A stretch of 49,316 nt of DNA from Clostridiales bacterium (GCA_003533505.1 DQGD01000003.1:140314-189629), one strand, 5' to 3'. Shown: positions 16,228 through 24,062, numbered from the stretch's first letter. The notes: generated by a model not told the origin, from the letters alone. Translations and numbers: made by a program.

Positions 16228-17703
16228 CTATTCTGCCGCGCTTTCGCCGTTGCTTTTCGGGGGTTCTTCTCCGCCGCTTTGCTCCGTAGAAGCCACGCTC
16301 TCGCTGTTCGCCTCGGCAAACGCCGCTCCCTCGCTCGTCTCAAGGGTTTCGTCGGCTGCCGCCGTTTCTGGAACGACAGCCGTCGGAGCGGTTTTTCTTT
16401 TGACGATGAACGTCAGCGCGAACGCGAACGCCGCGCATGCGAGCGCAATGACGAGGAACAGCACGAACACCGTGCCCCAACCGTTGCTGCCGTCGGAAAT
16501 CGCGCCGATACCGTAACCGCTGATTGCGCTGCCGACATAGCAAAAGCCGTCCACAAGCCCTGCCACCATGCCTGCGTTTATGCGCTTGTCCACGCTCATG
16601 GGATAAATGGCGGTTATCAGACCGTTTATACCGCACATCATGCAGTACACGATGACGAGCGGCAGGAACGTGACGAGCCAGCCGCCGGCGTTGCCGCACA
16701 GCACGAGCACAAGCAGGAACACGCCTGCGAGCGCAAACACCATGCCGCACTCGAGGACGTAATTCTTTATCTTTTTATCCACGCGTATCATGGTAAACGA
16801 GCCCACGAACGCCACAAGCGGCAGCGCGGTGGTAAGCAGCACGCTCGCCCAATTCGCCATGTGAAAACGCTCGGTGAGAATGGTGGGCATCCAGGTGTTC
16901 ACGCCGTCGCGGATTATCATGTGCGCGATTGCGAACAGCGCAAGGAACGCGAACGTGACGTAAAAGCTAGCCGGGATTTTGAATTTTTCCTTAACGACGC
17001 CGTCGTTCGTTTTTTCTGAAGTCGATTTATCGGGTTCGGCTCCGTCGAGTTCGGCGCGTTCGGCTTTGCAGCGGTCGATGAGGCTTTTCGAGGTGAACAG
17101 CCACACGAGAGCCGCGGCGAAGAATACCGCCGCCGAAACGTAGAAAGTTAGTCGGAAATTGCCTATAAGCGACATTATCGCGCTTGTGCCGTACACCAAA
17201 AACGTGCCTGCGGTGACGGGCAGCGTGCACGCGAAGATTATCATCGGGCGGTACTTGCTCGCCGTGCACGAGTGCAGCGTAAGTATCAGCAGCGACCACA
17301 GCGAAGCCGAAAGCAAGCCGTTGAGCGCCCACACATATTTAAGCGCCGTAAAGCCGGTTTTCGGGATTACGCCCATTATCACGTTCAGCGCGCTTATCGC
17401 CGCCGCCATGATAAACATCACGGGGCGCGGCTTGTAGTACTTGCACATCACGCCGTGGAAAACCTGACCCACCGCATAGGTCACGAAAAAACAGGTGCCG
17501 ATAAGCCCCACCGCCGCCTTTGCCTGTCCGTAAAACGCCATGATTTCGTTGACGTTCGAGTCAACCGACTTGCGGCACAGGTACGAGCACGCGTACATAA
17601 CCATGCACAGCACCGTCAGCTTGACCGCCGCATGACCGCGGTCGGAGCCCGTATTCTTCACGTCGCTTCCGTTCGGCGCGGAAGCCTCTTCGTTCTTTAC
17701 CAT
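16228..17703 (-). CDS. MFS transporter, possibly organophosphate:phosphate antiporter-like
   Basis: A 491-aa protein with about twelve hydrophobic helices, and charged loops at the centre (about 205-240) and at both ends. The first helix with the sequence YACSYLCRK and the overall layout recall the OPA group (GlpT/UhpT), which exchange sugar phosphates or glycerol-3-phosphate for phosphate. The substrate cannot be told from sequence alone. I place the start at ATG 17703, 7 nt after AAAGGA, since the upstream in-frame region is polar and lacks a ribosome site. The C-terminal tail is rich in Glu, Ser and Ala, unusual for the family but probably just a cytoplasmic tail. Confidence 0.82.
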   Translation of the reverse strand: MVKNEEASAPNGSDVKNTGSDRGHAAVKLTVLCMVMYACSYLCRKSVDSNVNEIMAFYGQAKAAVGLIGTCFFVTYAVGQVFHGVMCKYYKPRPVMFIMAAAISALNVIMGVIPKTGFTALKYVWALNGLLSASLWSLLILTLHSCTASKYRPMIIFACTLPVTAGTFLVYGTSAIMSLIGNFRLTFYVSAAVFFAAALVWLFTSKSLIDRCKAERAELDGAEPDKSTSEKTNDGVVKEKFKIPASFYVTFAFLALFAIAHMIIRDGVNTWMPTILTERFHMANWASVLLTTALPLVAFVGSFTMIRVDKKIKNYVLECGMVFALAGVFLLVLVLCGNAGGWLVTFLPLVIVYCMMCGINGLITAIYPMSVDKRINAGMVAGLVDGFCYVGSAISGYGIGAISDGSNGWGTVFVLFLVIALACAAFAFALTFIVKRKTAPTAVVPETAAADETLETSEGAAFAEANSESVASTEQSGGEEPPKSNGESAAE

Positions 17704-17974
17704 TTTTCTGTCCTTTGCTTTCCCTCGCATGCTTCTCAAGCGAAAAGAAACGCCGCGCTTCTTCTGCCACGCGACAACGAGGCTATTATATACGAACGCC
17801 GCGCCCGTGTCAACTAAAAACGCTCCGCGCCAGCCTTTTTGACGACTCACCTGGTATTATTCTCTCAGACGGCGATATCTGACTTCCTCCCTCCCGAGGA
17901 TGGCTTTATGAGCCACATGGCGGCGATTTCGACAAAACAAGCGATTTTTCGAGCGTAAAACACCGAAAAACGTA

Positions 17975-18003
17975 TTGCAATACTCATCGCTCCGTGATAC
18001 AAT
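17975..18003 (+). promoter_or_regulatory. Promoter for small protein genes
   Basis: TTGCAA (17975-17980), 17-nt spacer, TACAAT (17998-18003). The predicted start, near 18010, coincides with the ATG of the 23-codon upstream frame. Confidence 0.65.
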
Positions 18004-18009
18004 TTGCTT

Positions 18010-18081
18010 ATGTGTCGGGCTTATAGCGCTAATCGCTCCGCACGGCACGCCGACAATTTAATAAAGGAAGAAATACCATGA
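18010..18081 (+). CDS. Possible leaderless upstream ORF (23 aa)
   Basis: ATG 18010 sits where transcription should begin. The frame runs 23 codons (MCRAYSANRSARHADNLIKE, then three more residues), and its TGA overlaps the ATG of the next gene. The overlap suggests translational coupling. No similarity is recognised and chance cannot be excluded. Confidence 0.3.
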   Translation: MCRAYSANRSARHADNLIKEEIP

Positions 18082-18257
18082 ACAAATCGATTTTCGACGA
18101 GGCGTGCGCTGATTACGAGCGCGCCTTGCTTTCCGCGTCGGACAAAGTACATATTTCGCTCGCTTACCTCGACGAGCTTAACCGCGAAACGCTGTTGCGC
18201 CGCTTGCGCGAACGCCGCGACGCCTTCTTTATTCGCTACGCCAAACGTAAATCCTGA
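18078..18257 (+). CDS. Small hypothetical protein, 59 aa, charged
   Basis: ATG 18078 follows AAAGGAAG at a good distance and a promoter stands 75 bp upstream. The 59-residue product has no membrane segment. It looks alpha-helical, with an acidic N-terminal half and a strongly basic C-terminal half (LLRRLRERRD, then IRYAKRKS). Its codons resemble those of the surrounding genes. I do not recognise the family; a small nucleic-acid- or ribosome-associated protein would be a guess. Confidence 0.6.
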   Translation: MNKSIFDEACADYERALLSASDKVHISLAYLDELNRETLLRRLRERRDAFFIRYAKRKS

Positions 18258-19022
18258 GCTCGGCTTATCGGTCAGTCGGCTATTATTGGTTTTGCGCAGT
18301 GAAAATTAGCCATTATCGGACAAATTTAATTGCAGGCGGCGAACTTGTTTGTCTGTAAGTTTTCAAGCCGCTTGCCTCGCCTTAGTATAATTTTAGCTTG
18401 TGCCCGTTCATAAGCCGTTCCCCTACCCGTCCGTCGTTCGCCGGGCTTTCGTCGCACGCACAAAACGCCGAGCGTAGCTAAGCGCAACCGCCCTATCGTT
18501 TCCCCACGCTGCGCTTGCGCACTATGTTGCTACGACTGAAAATCATTTATGTATTCGGCGTTATCACCGCGCAGTCGGAGATTTTACCATGCAAAAAAAC
18601 GAGTTCGATTTAATCGCAAAACAGCCGCGCGATAACCGTTTAATATCGCCGTTATTGCCATGAATAATCTCCGACTTTTGCGCAGATTACCCGTAAAGCC
18701 GTCTTGCCTACAAAAACGCCCCCTCTTTGCTGTTTGACTCCGCGCCGCGTTTCCAAAACTCCGCCGACTTTGCGCCGCTTCTTATTTGAACGAACCGAGC
18801 CAAGGCGCTTTTCTTAACCTGCGCCGGTTTTCGGCATCCCGAAGCTGAGTCGAGATTATACCGCAGCGCACGGTGCCCGACTTCATGCCCGTTTTTGCCG
18901 AAGTATAGCCGACTTTATGCCGCTTTTACAAAATCATAACGGCAAATACCGCAATATCGTTTGACAAACCGCCGCGTTGTGTGCTATAAATATAAGGCTG
19001 CCAAGGCGAAAGCCGCACCCGT
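18258..19022. other. Gene-poor stretch with paired sequences
   Basis: No convincing gene in 760 bp. It holds the nested stems at 18464-18562 (separate entry) and a perfect 11-bp inverted repeat, AGTCGGAGATT (18573-18583) with its complement at 18666-18676. The inverted repeat encloses a 24-codon frame without a ribosome site. Confidence 0.7.
18464..18562. ncRNA. Candidate structured RNA, strand unknown
   Basis: Three nested helices can form: AACGCCGA/TCGGCGTT (18464-18471 with 18555-18562), CGTAGC/GCTACG (18473-18478 with 18529-18534) and GCGCAA/TTGCGC (18482-18487 with 18515-18520). They leave a C-rich inner loop. No known RNA class is recognised. The stems are short enough that chance is possible. 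Confidence 0.3.
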
Positions 19023-19112
19023 GGAGAGATGGCAGAGCGGTTGAATGCGCACGATTCGAAATCGTGTTACGGCCGAAACCGTACTGGGGTTCGAATCCCC
19101 ATCTCTCCGCCA
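19023..19112 (+). tRNA. tRNA-Ser (anticodon CGA)
   Basis: Acceptor arm GGAGAGA/TCTCTCC, a long variable arm as in class II tRNAs, and T-arm TGGGG-TTCGAAT-CCCCA. The anticodon loop TTCGAAA has anticodon CGA at 19057-19059, reading UCG. The 3' CCA is encoded. Confidence 0.97.
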
Positions 19113-19114
19113 TC

Positions 19115-19163
19115 AAGACACACGCAAAAGGAGCGTATAAAACTCCGCCGCGTGTGTCTTTTT
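19115..19163 (+). terminator. Terminator of tRNA-Ser
   Basis: AAGACACACG pairs with CGTGTGTCTT, followed by TTTTTC, directly after the tRNA. Confidence 0.88.
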
Positions 19164-19521
19164 CTATGCAAAACAGGGGTAAATTGTCGCTTTTGTGGCA
19201 GTTTACCCTTTTTGTTGTTTCTTCGCGTATCGCCGTAGGGATTTGTTCTTCACTCGCTTTGGAAAATCTCAAACCGCTGACGGTTGCACAAAAAGGATTT
19301 TTGCACGATAAGGAGCGTATGGTTCTCACTTCCTTAATCAGCGAAAAAATGACCGACCGCACTCTTACGAACACAGTCGGTCGTTTGCTTATAAGGTTTC
19401 TCTTATGATCGATGATGGATTATTCATGCATCACCCGACAAGAAATGATGTTTTCATTAGCGCTGCATTGGCTGATTGTTGTCTTGCCGATGCCCATTGC
19501 CCCACCGATTATATATCGGTT
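19164..19521. other. Spacer without a supported gene
   Basis: Open frames on both strands run from the tRNA into this stretch, but none has a ribosome site or a recognisable domain. GC content falls toward 19.5 kb, where the AT-rich island begins. Confidence 0.5.
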
Positions 19522-20145
19522 TCATCTCATTTTGTAATAGTTCGTGTAAATTCCGTTATGTGACGAGTCTGCGCTTTCAATAAACAGTTTGAATTTGTAT
19601 CCATCGGAATCGGTATCGAATTCATAACGAATTTCAAAAATCCAGACCGAACCTTTTGCAAAATAGCCGTTATCCAAAGTGTTATTCCTTACGTAATAGA
19701 ACTTATACAATTTGCTCGGATTATCGTCGAAATAGTCAGACAAATTACCCTTTTGTTCAATAATATACCAATTTTCGTTTGTATCCATGCTGAATTTTTC
19801 GCTTCTTGGTTTGCCGAACGCACCGTTATAATGCGTTTTTAAATACGAAAAATATATTTCTGCATTCGCCTTGAACGTCTCTTCGTCCGGACAAACCTGC
19901 GAAAACGAGTATCCGTCGTTATACCATGCATCGCTTGATTTCATCTCTCCGGACAACCCTGTCGGAGCAGTCAATCCGGCAAGCCCTTTTGCTGACAATT
20001 CTTCTTCGGTAAACCATTTCGTGCTGTCGCGGAGCGGTTTTTGAGTTTCTCCGTCACCATTGTCATTTCCGCACGCAACTAAACCGACGCAAGTTATCGC
20101 TAAAAGCACTGCGCAAACAACCATAGATAATTTCTTTTTTAGCAT
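19522..20145 (-). CDS. Hypothetical lipoprotein
   Basis: A 207-aa exported protein with a basic N-terminus, a hydrophobic core and the lipobox LVAC ending at Cys25, so it should be anchored outside the membrane. The mature part is acidic and aromatic (repeated Y, F, W), with no recognised domain. The start is ATG 20145, which leaves GGAGG 11 nt upstream; an earlier ATG at 20163 would overlap that site. It has its own promoter (20265-20237). Codon use is AT-richer than in the core genes, fitting the island. Confidence 0.75.
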   Translation of the reverse strand: MLKKKLSMVVCAVLLAITCVGLVACGNDNGDGETQKPLRDSTKWFTEEELSAKGLAGLTAPTGLSGEMKSSDAWYNDGYSFSQVCPDEETFKANAEIYFSYLKTHYNGAFGKPRSEKFSMDTNENWYIIEQKGNLSDYFDDNPSKLYKFYYVRNNTLDNGYFAKGSVWIFEIRYEFDTDSDGYKFKLFIESADSSHNGIYTNYYKMR

Positions 20146-20236
20146 TTTATTTACAACCTCCAAGATGACTGTCGTTTTATTTTTTCGACTATTTTTTGCG
20201 GGTTCGACTTTCTACAATCAAACTCTTTGCCTTTTT

Positions 20237-20265
20237 ATTATAGCATATTTTCTCGATTTTTTCAA
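20237..20265 (-). promoter_or_regulatory. Lipoprotein gene promoter
   Basis: Minus strand TTGAAA (20265-20260), 17-nt spacer ending in TGC (extended -10), TATAAT (20242-20237). Confidence 0.75.
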
Positions 20266-20511
20266 TCCTTTCTGAATCCAAAAGCAAAATCATTTCATAG
20301 TATTCCCAACCCTCTTTCATATCGTCGATTATATACCGCTTACGCTCAACCGATGTAATTGTTATATTATTATAGCATATTTCTCTTCTTTTTTAACTGT
20401 TCTCCGCCGCTTCCCCTAATGTTTTTATAGGTTTTGAGTTCAAATCCCCGTGGACATCTGCCCCCCTTTGGGGCTTAAAAAGACGCTCATTTTTGTTCGT
20501 CATTGACAATC

Positions 20512-20551
20512 AAAACCTAAATCGAATACGAAAGTGTTTGGTTTAGGTTTT
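20512..20551 (+). repeat. 38-bp terminator-like repeat, copy 1
   Basis: AAAACCTAAA pairs with TTTAGGTTTT. The 38-nt core (20514-20551) recurs exactly at 22345-22382, where it is the terminator of the HEPN operon. Here no gene precedes it on the plus strand, so it looks like the remnant of a lost cassette. Confidence 0.8.
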
Positions 20552-20676
20552 GCTTTTACAAAAATTAAGGTTTTATCTGCGTTTTTCGATTGTCGCGTGC
20601 CGTTGTTTCAGTCTTTTCGTGGTTCGTATGGCGTGTTCGTATCGCTTTATCCGTAGCAGTTGCAGACGGTTTTATA

Positions 20677-20808
20677 CCGCGAAAGGTTCGTGGGCGACAG
20701 AAAGGAGTGTGTCAGGCTATCTTGCCAAAGGCAAACGAAAAGCCCCTCGGGACTGTCGGTTGGCGGTTTATTTGCCTACCGACACGCTCCTGAGAGACTC
20801 AGGTCAAG
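20677..20808 (+). repeat. 132-bp structured repeat, copy 1
   Basis: Identical to 23073-23204 except for one base. It contains pairing segments: AGGAGTGTGTC with GACACGCTCCT, GTCGGT with ACCGAC, a GCCCC/GGGGC-type hairpin and CCTGAG/CTCAGG. Short frames crossing it are probably not coding. Confidence 0.85.
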
Positions 20809-20853
20809 CACTTGCCAAAACGCTATACAATCTTTTTTACGGATTTAATTCAA

Positions 20854-20882
20854 TTGACTACAAGTGCAAAATATAGTACAAT
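20854..20882 (+). promoter_or_regulatory. Promoter of the HEPN operon
   Basis: TTGACT (20854-20859), 17-nt spacer, TACAAT (20877-20882). Transcription would start near 20889 and give a 160-nt leader. Confidence 0.75.
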
Positions 20883-20912
20883 ATTTATGTGACCATTTGA
20901 ATATTCCTAATG

Positions 20913-21020
20913 TTAAGGCGTGATATAGGTAAAAATGTACACTCTCGCCTTAATATTAGAATATGTGTAGCAACATTGAGAACCGCGTTTTTCAGCGTGT
21001 TTCTCAATGAAACGCGCTTT
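20913..21020 (+). promoter_or_regulatory. Leader with mutually exclusive hairpins
   Basis: TTAAGGCG (20913-20920) pairs with CGCCTTAA (20946-20953). Then CATTGAGAA (20974-20982) can pair with TTCTCAATG (21001-21009), or CGCGTTT (20984-20990) with AAACGCG (21010-21016), the latter followed by CTTTTT. The two pairings cross, so they exclude each other, and the second is a terminator-like hairpin. This is the layout of an attenuator or riboswitch-like control region; no known class is recognised. Confidence 0.5.
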
Positions 21021-21049
21021 TTAATAAATTAACAAGGGGAAAATTTATT

Positions 21050-21883
21050 ATGATAACACAAGGATTTATCGCAAAAGTTCACGACGCTTTTGATGAATTA
21101 AATTATCACGAAAAACGGTGTTTGAATTTTGATAAATTTGAGAAGGCCGCCGCTAGGACATTAACGCATTGTAAAGATTTATCGGATGCAATAGATGCCG
21201 TTCGTATGTATCAATTTTGTCTTAAAAAATGGACTAAAATTGAGAAAATGTTTGATAGAAAATTATCAATATTTAATGAATATGATTACGAAGGGAATTC
21301 ACTCATTTCAGTTGTATCAGATGATGACGCATTGGGAACATATTTCATTACTAATGGCATTAACAAAAAAGTTAAAGAGATTTTCGTGGCAAGCTACTCG
21401 TTTGATGAAGAAATATTTGCTTTGGGTTTTGAGGGCGGACGTTTTACTGTTTTTGATGACGGAAATTATTACATAAAATATTCTAAAATGTCTTCCTCAA
21501 AGATGAAATTATTTAATCATCGCAATGATTGTTTGTGCAATATAGTTTTAAGTAAAGATTTAGGAATATTTTTAGAAAACAACTTAACGCCGTATGACCT
21601 TGTTGTATATGAAGATTTTGTGGGTATATATGACCGTAGATACATAGACAGTTTAGCCGATACCGATATTATTGATACCAAGAGGTTACTTGCCGATATT
21701 GAATGGGATATTCTCGAAAAAAAATCCGATTTGGGCGTGGCAAAATTAAATGTATATGCTCCCGACCAAGATTTAGAAATGCTATTATTTTTTGCAACAT
21801 CAACCTTTTTAGTGTTTCAAAAATATATGCAGGCGCAAAAAACTCACTATGTAATGATGAGATCTTGGATGTCGAGGCGGTAA
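21050..21883 (+). CDS. Hypothetical protein, partner of HEPN protein
   Basis: A 277-aa soluble protein with an alpha-helical N-terminal third (to about residue 75, rich in K, D and F). A region that looks beta-rich follows, with many aromatic and acidic residues (about 85-215). I do not recognise the family. It starts at ATG 21050 after AAGGGG and ends 3 bp before the next gene, so the two form one operon under the leader at 20913. Such tight pairing with a HEPN protein resembles toxin-antitoxin or defence modules, where one member neutralises or guides the other. That is inference only. Base composition is AT-rich, unlike the core genes. Confidence 0.7.
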   Translation: MITQGFIAKVHDAFDELNYHEKRCLNFDKFEKAAARTLTHCKDLSDAIDAVRMYQFCLKKWTKIEKMFDRKLSIFNEYDYEGNSLISVVSDDDALGTYFITNGINKKVKEIFVASYSFDEEIFALGFEGGRFTVFDDGNYYIKYSKMSSSKMKLFNHRNDCLCNIVLSKDLGIFLENNLTPYDLVVYEDFVGIYDRRYIDSLADTDIIDTKRLLADIEWDILEKKSDLGVAKLNVYAPDQDLEMLLFFATSTFLVFQKYMQAQKTHYVMMRSWMSRR

Positions 21884-21886
21884 AGT

Positions 21887-22309
21887 ATGACATTAGATGA
21901 TTTTCATTTTATGGTTGGACAAACAATAATGTATTGTCAAGTAATAGAACACGATGTAAAACACATATATGCCGCAATGCACGTCGGCGATTTTTATGAG
22001 AATTTAGACAAAATCAAAAAATGGTCACTTGGACAAACCGTTCAAAAATTAAAAGAACTCGATTTTAACAGTAAAAGTCATTATATTTCTGCAAACGATT
22101 ATAATTTCTTAAAACAAATGACAGAAAAGCGAAATCATTGGTGTCATCAAACATATCAAAATTTCTTATATAATAAACAGTTTTTACAAAGTAAAGAGTA
22201 TGCAGACGAATGTCGTAAATTGGCACATGATAATGGACGACTATTAGATGTTTGCGATGCATTAGAAAAAGTGAGAATACAAGCGGTGAAAGATTTTGGG
22301 CGTGATTAA
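21887..22309 (+). CDS. HEPN-domain protein, putative ribonuclease
   Basis: A 140-aa all-helical protein with the sequence KRNHWCHQTY at about residues 82-91, which fits the R-N-x-x-x-H signature of HEPN ribonucleases found in toxin-antitoxin, abortive infection and CRISPR-linked proteins. The preceding segment (LGQTVQKLKELD, then NDYNFLKQM) fits the first helices of that fold. The start is ATG 21887 with GAGG upstream. It follows the 277-aa gene by 3 bp and ends before a strong terminator. RNA cleavage is predicted from the motif, not shown. A plain scaffold HEPN protein is the alternative. Confidence 0.7.
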   Translation: MTLDDFHFMVGQTIMYCQVIEHDVKHIYAAMHVGDFYENLDKIKKWSLGQTVQKLKELDFNSKSHYISANDYNFLKQMTEKRNHWCHQTYQNFLYNKQFLQSKEYADECRKLAHDNGRLLDVCDALEKVRIQAVKDFGRD

Positions 22310-22344
22310 AATTCGATTTACGTTACTAACGCTCCGCAAAGATG

Positions 22345-22385
22345 AACCTAAATCGAATACGAAAGTGTTTGGTTTAGGTTTTTTT
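22345..22385 (+). terminator. HEPN operon terminator (38-bp repeat, copy 2)
   Basis: AACCTAAA pairs with TTTAGGTT, followed by TTTTT, 36 bp after the HEPN stop. The 38-nt core equals 20514-20551. Confidence 0.88.
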
Positions 22386-22386
22386 A

Positions 22387-22415
22387 TTGATAAAAGTATT
22401 TGCTTTTGCTATTAT
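22387..22415 (+). promoter_or_regulatory. Promoter of the second HEPN-like gene
   Basis: TTGATA (22387-22392), 17-nt spacer ending in TGC, TATTAT (22410-22415), starting immediately after the terminator. Confidence 0.7.
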
Positions 22416-22445
22416 TTAGATATTCCAATTTATAGGAGATTTGTT

Positions 22446-23063
22446 ATGTTTTCTGGCATTAAAATGAGCGATGATATCCCGACAAAAGAGGACTTTATTC
22501 GCAACAGCATTGATTTAGATAGGTCAAAAGGATGGGAACTGATTTCGGCTTCTACTATTATGAAAAATGAGTTCAAGTATAGCGGTGCAAAGTTTGAGAT
22601 AGTCCAATCATATTTACACGCTATAGATATTCTTTCCAATCCCTCATACAATGGCTCATATAACCAAAATTTTAAAATCGTTTCGTTAAGGTCGGTTTGG
22701 ATTCCATTCTTATTCTTGTGCAGACAGGCAATTGAATTATCTTTAAAAAACGCATTGGAATTAACAAATATTGAGATTAAGAGACCAACGCATAATATTA
22801 AAGAATTGTGGGATGTATTTGTTAAAAAGAATAAAACTTATATATTTGAGGAAGAGCAATGCTTTATTAAACGCATTTCTGTATTGGTCGAGGTATTGAA
22901 TTCTTTGGATAATGACGGTTCACATTTCCGTTATTCCACCTCAAATAATAATGATCTTTATAGAGAAAAACCTTATCTTATAAATCCAAAACGATTTTCA
23001 GATGAAGTTCATAGTATGGCATTAACGCTTAACAGTATTGATGTTTCGTTATTCATTAGATAG
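22446..23063 (+). CDS. HEPN-like hypothetical protein
   Basis: A 205-aa soluble, mostly helical protein. The segments CRQAIELSLKNALEL and HNIKELWDVF, with DGSHFRYS later, follow a pattern I associate with HEPN-like proteins of accessory regions (R..xEL.LK, then H.L..LW). The canonical RxxxxH catalytic motif is not evident, so it may be a non-enzymatic or sensor form. The start is ATG 22446, 7 nt after AGGAG; the in-frame ATG at 22296 would begin upstream of the terminator. It has its own promoter and is followed directly by a structured repeat. Confidence 0.6.
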   Translation: MFSGIKMSDDIPTKEDFIRNSIDLDRSKGWELISASTIMKNEFKYSGAKFEIVQSYLHAIDILSNPSYNGSYNQNFKIVSLRSVWIPFLFLCRQAIELSLKNALELTNIEIKRPTHNIKELWDVFVKKNKTYIFEEEQCFIKRISVLVEVLNSLDNDGSHFRYSTSNNNDLYREKPYLINPKRFSDEVHSMALTLNSIDVSLFIR

Positions 23064-23072
23064 TTTTTTATG

Positions 23073-23204
23073 CCGCGAAAGGTTCGTGGGCGACAGAAAG
23101 GAGTGTGTCAGGCTATCTTGCCAAAGGCAAACGAAAAGCCCCTCGGGGCTGTCGGTTGGCGGTTTATTTGCCTACCGACACGCTCCTGAGAGACTCAGGT
23201 CAAG
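23073..23204 (+). repeat. 132-bp structured repeat, copy 2
   Basis: 131 of 132 bases equal copy 1. Here the internal hairpin is AGCCCCTCGGGGCT. It begins 9 bp after the stop of the 205-aa gene. Together with copy 1 it brackets a 2.3-kb segment carrying the HEPN genes. Confidence 0.85.
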
Positions 23205-23266
23205 AACCCACCAAAGTGCCATTTGAAGTTTATTCCGAAATTCTACGTCCGCAAACTTAATAGCGG

Positions 23267-23295
23267 TTGAAAAATTTAGCAATTTATGCTATAAT
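23267..23295 (+). promoter_or_regulatory. Promoter of the small membrane protein gene
   Basis: TTGAAA (23267-23272), 17-nt spacer ending in TGC (extended -10), TATAAT (23290-23295). Confidence 0.8.
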
Positions 23296-23366
23296 AATAA
23301 ACAAGCAAGACAAGTATGTCAAAATGCATAATTCAGTTTTGCCGAAAATGTAAAGAGGTTAATTCA

Positions 23367-23882
23367 ATGGAAAAGAAAAATTTCAATCGCGGAACTATGG
23401 TTGGTGGTATTGTAAGAATTGTAATCGCCTTAATTGCTGTGCTAATTGCTATTATTGTAATTAGTTCGGGAATCAAGTCATACGACCCTGAAGATAAATT
23501 TGGAACAATATTTATGTGCCTAATTGGCGGAATAATGATTATTGCGGCAATAGGTTTCATTGGCAACGGAGCAAAAATGATTATCGACGGTAAAAAGTCA
23601 CTTGAGGTTGCCCATAAAGGTCATTCCGAAAACGGTAGAATAACAGACTTAACCGAAACGGAAGTGACTGAAAATAATAACGGTTGCGTTTCTAATTACA
23701 CGATATATAACTTAAAGTTTGAATACACGGACGATTCCGGCAATTTATGCGAAAGTCAAGAGCAAGTTAGTCAAAAAATTTATGAAAACTTACAACAAAT
23801 GACGCTTGTTCCTATTCTTGTATACGGTGAACGTGCAATATTTGATAAAAAAAGATTCGATACCGAAAATAATATGGAATGA
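23367..23882 (+). CDS. Small membrane protein, DUF3592-like layout
   Basis: A 171-aa protein with two membrane helices (about residues 12-33 and 45-70), then a soluble beta-rich domain of about 90 residues ending VPILVYGERAIFD. The layout recalls DUF3592-type proteins of unknown function. The start is ATG 23367 after AAAGAGG; a longer frame from 23316 lacks a ribosome site. It has its own promoter and terminator, so it forms a single-gene unit in the AT-rich island. Confidence 0.65.
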   Translation: MEKKNFNRGTMVGGIVRIVIALIAVLIAIIVISSGIKSYDPEDKFGTIFMCLIGGIMIIAAIGFIGNGAKMIIDGKKSLEVAHKGHSENGRITDLTETEVTENNNGCVSNYTIYNLKFEYTDDSGNLCESQEQVSQKIYENLQQMTLVPILVYGERAIFDKKRFDTENNME

Positions 23883-23952
23883 ATTCACGTTTAGATTGGT
23901 TAGTGTTGAGTGACTATTATTCGTTTTAGGTTGCTACTTCTCTGCCAGAAGG

Positions 23953-24001
23953 GAATAATACGAACACCAGCGATGAGTTGGAGTTCGTATTATTCTTTTT
24001 T
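23953..24001 (+). terminator. Terminator of the membrane protein gene
   Basis: GAATAATACGAAC pairs perfectly with its complement over 13 bp, followed by TTTTTTT. Confidence 0.88.
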
Positions 24002-24062
24002 AACGATTATTTCGAATTAAAAGTAATTCGGTATAAAAATAAAAAGATAAATATTAAAACGG

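Noticed and set aside
18261..18276. CGGCTTATCGGTCAGT, identical to the 3' end region of E. coli RNase P RNA
   Set aside because: The other conserved RNase P segments (for example GAGGAAAGTCC and ACAGAA) are absent upstream and the region upstream codes for the 59-aa protein; most likely chance.
18934..19408. Overlapping 140-aa frames on both strands through tRNA-Ser
   Set aside because: They contain the tRNA gene and its terminator; no ribosome site or domain.
20550..20876. Short frames rich in Arg/Cys/Gly crossing the 132-bp repeat
   Set aside because: The same frames arise at both copies of a structured repeat; pairing explains the conservation better than coding.
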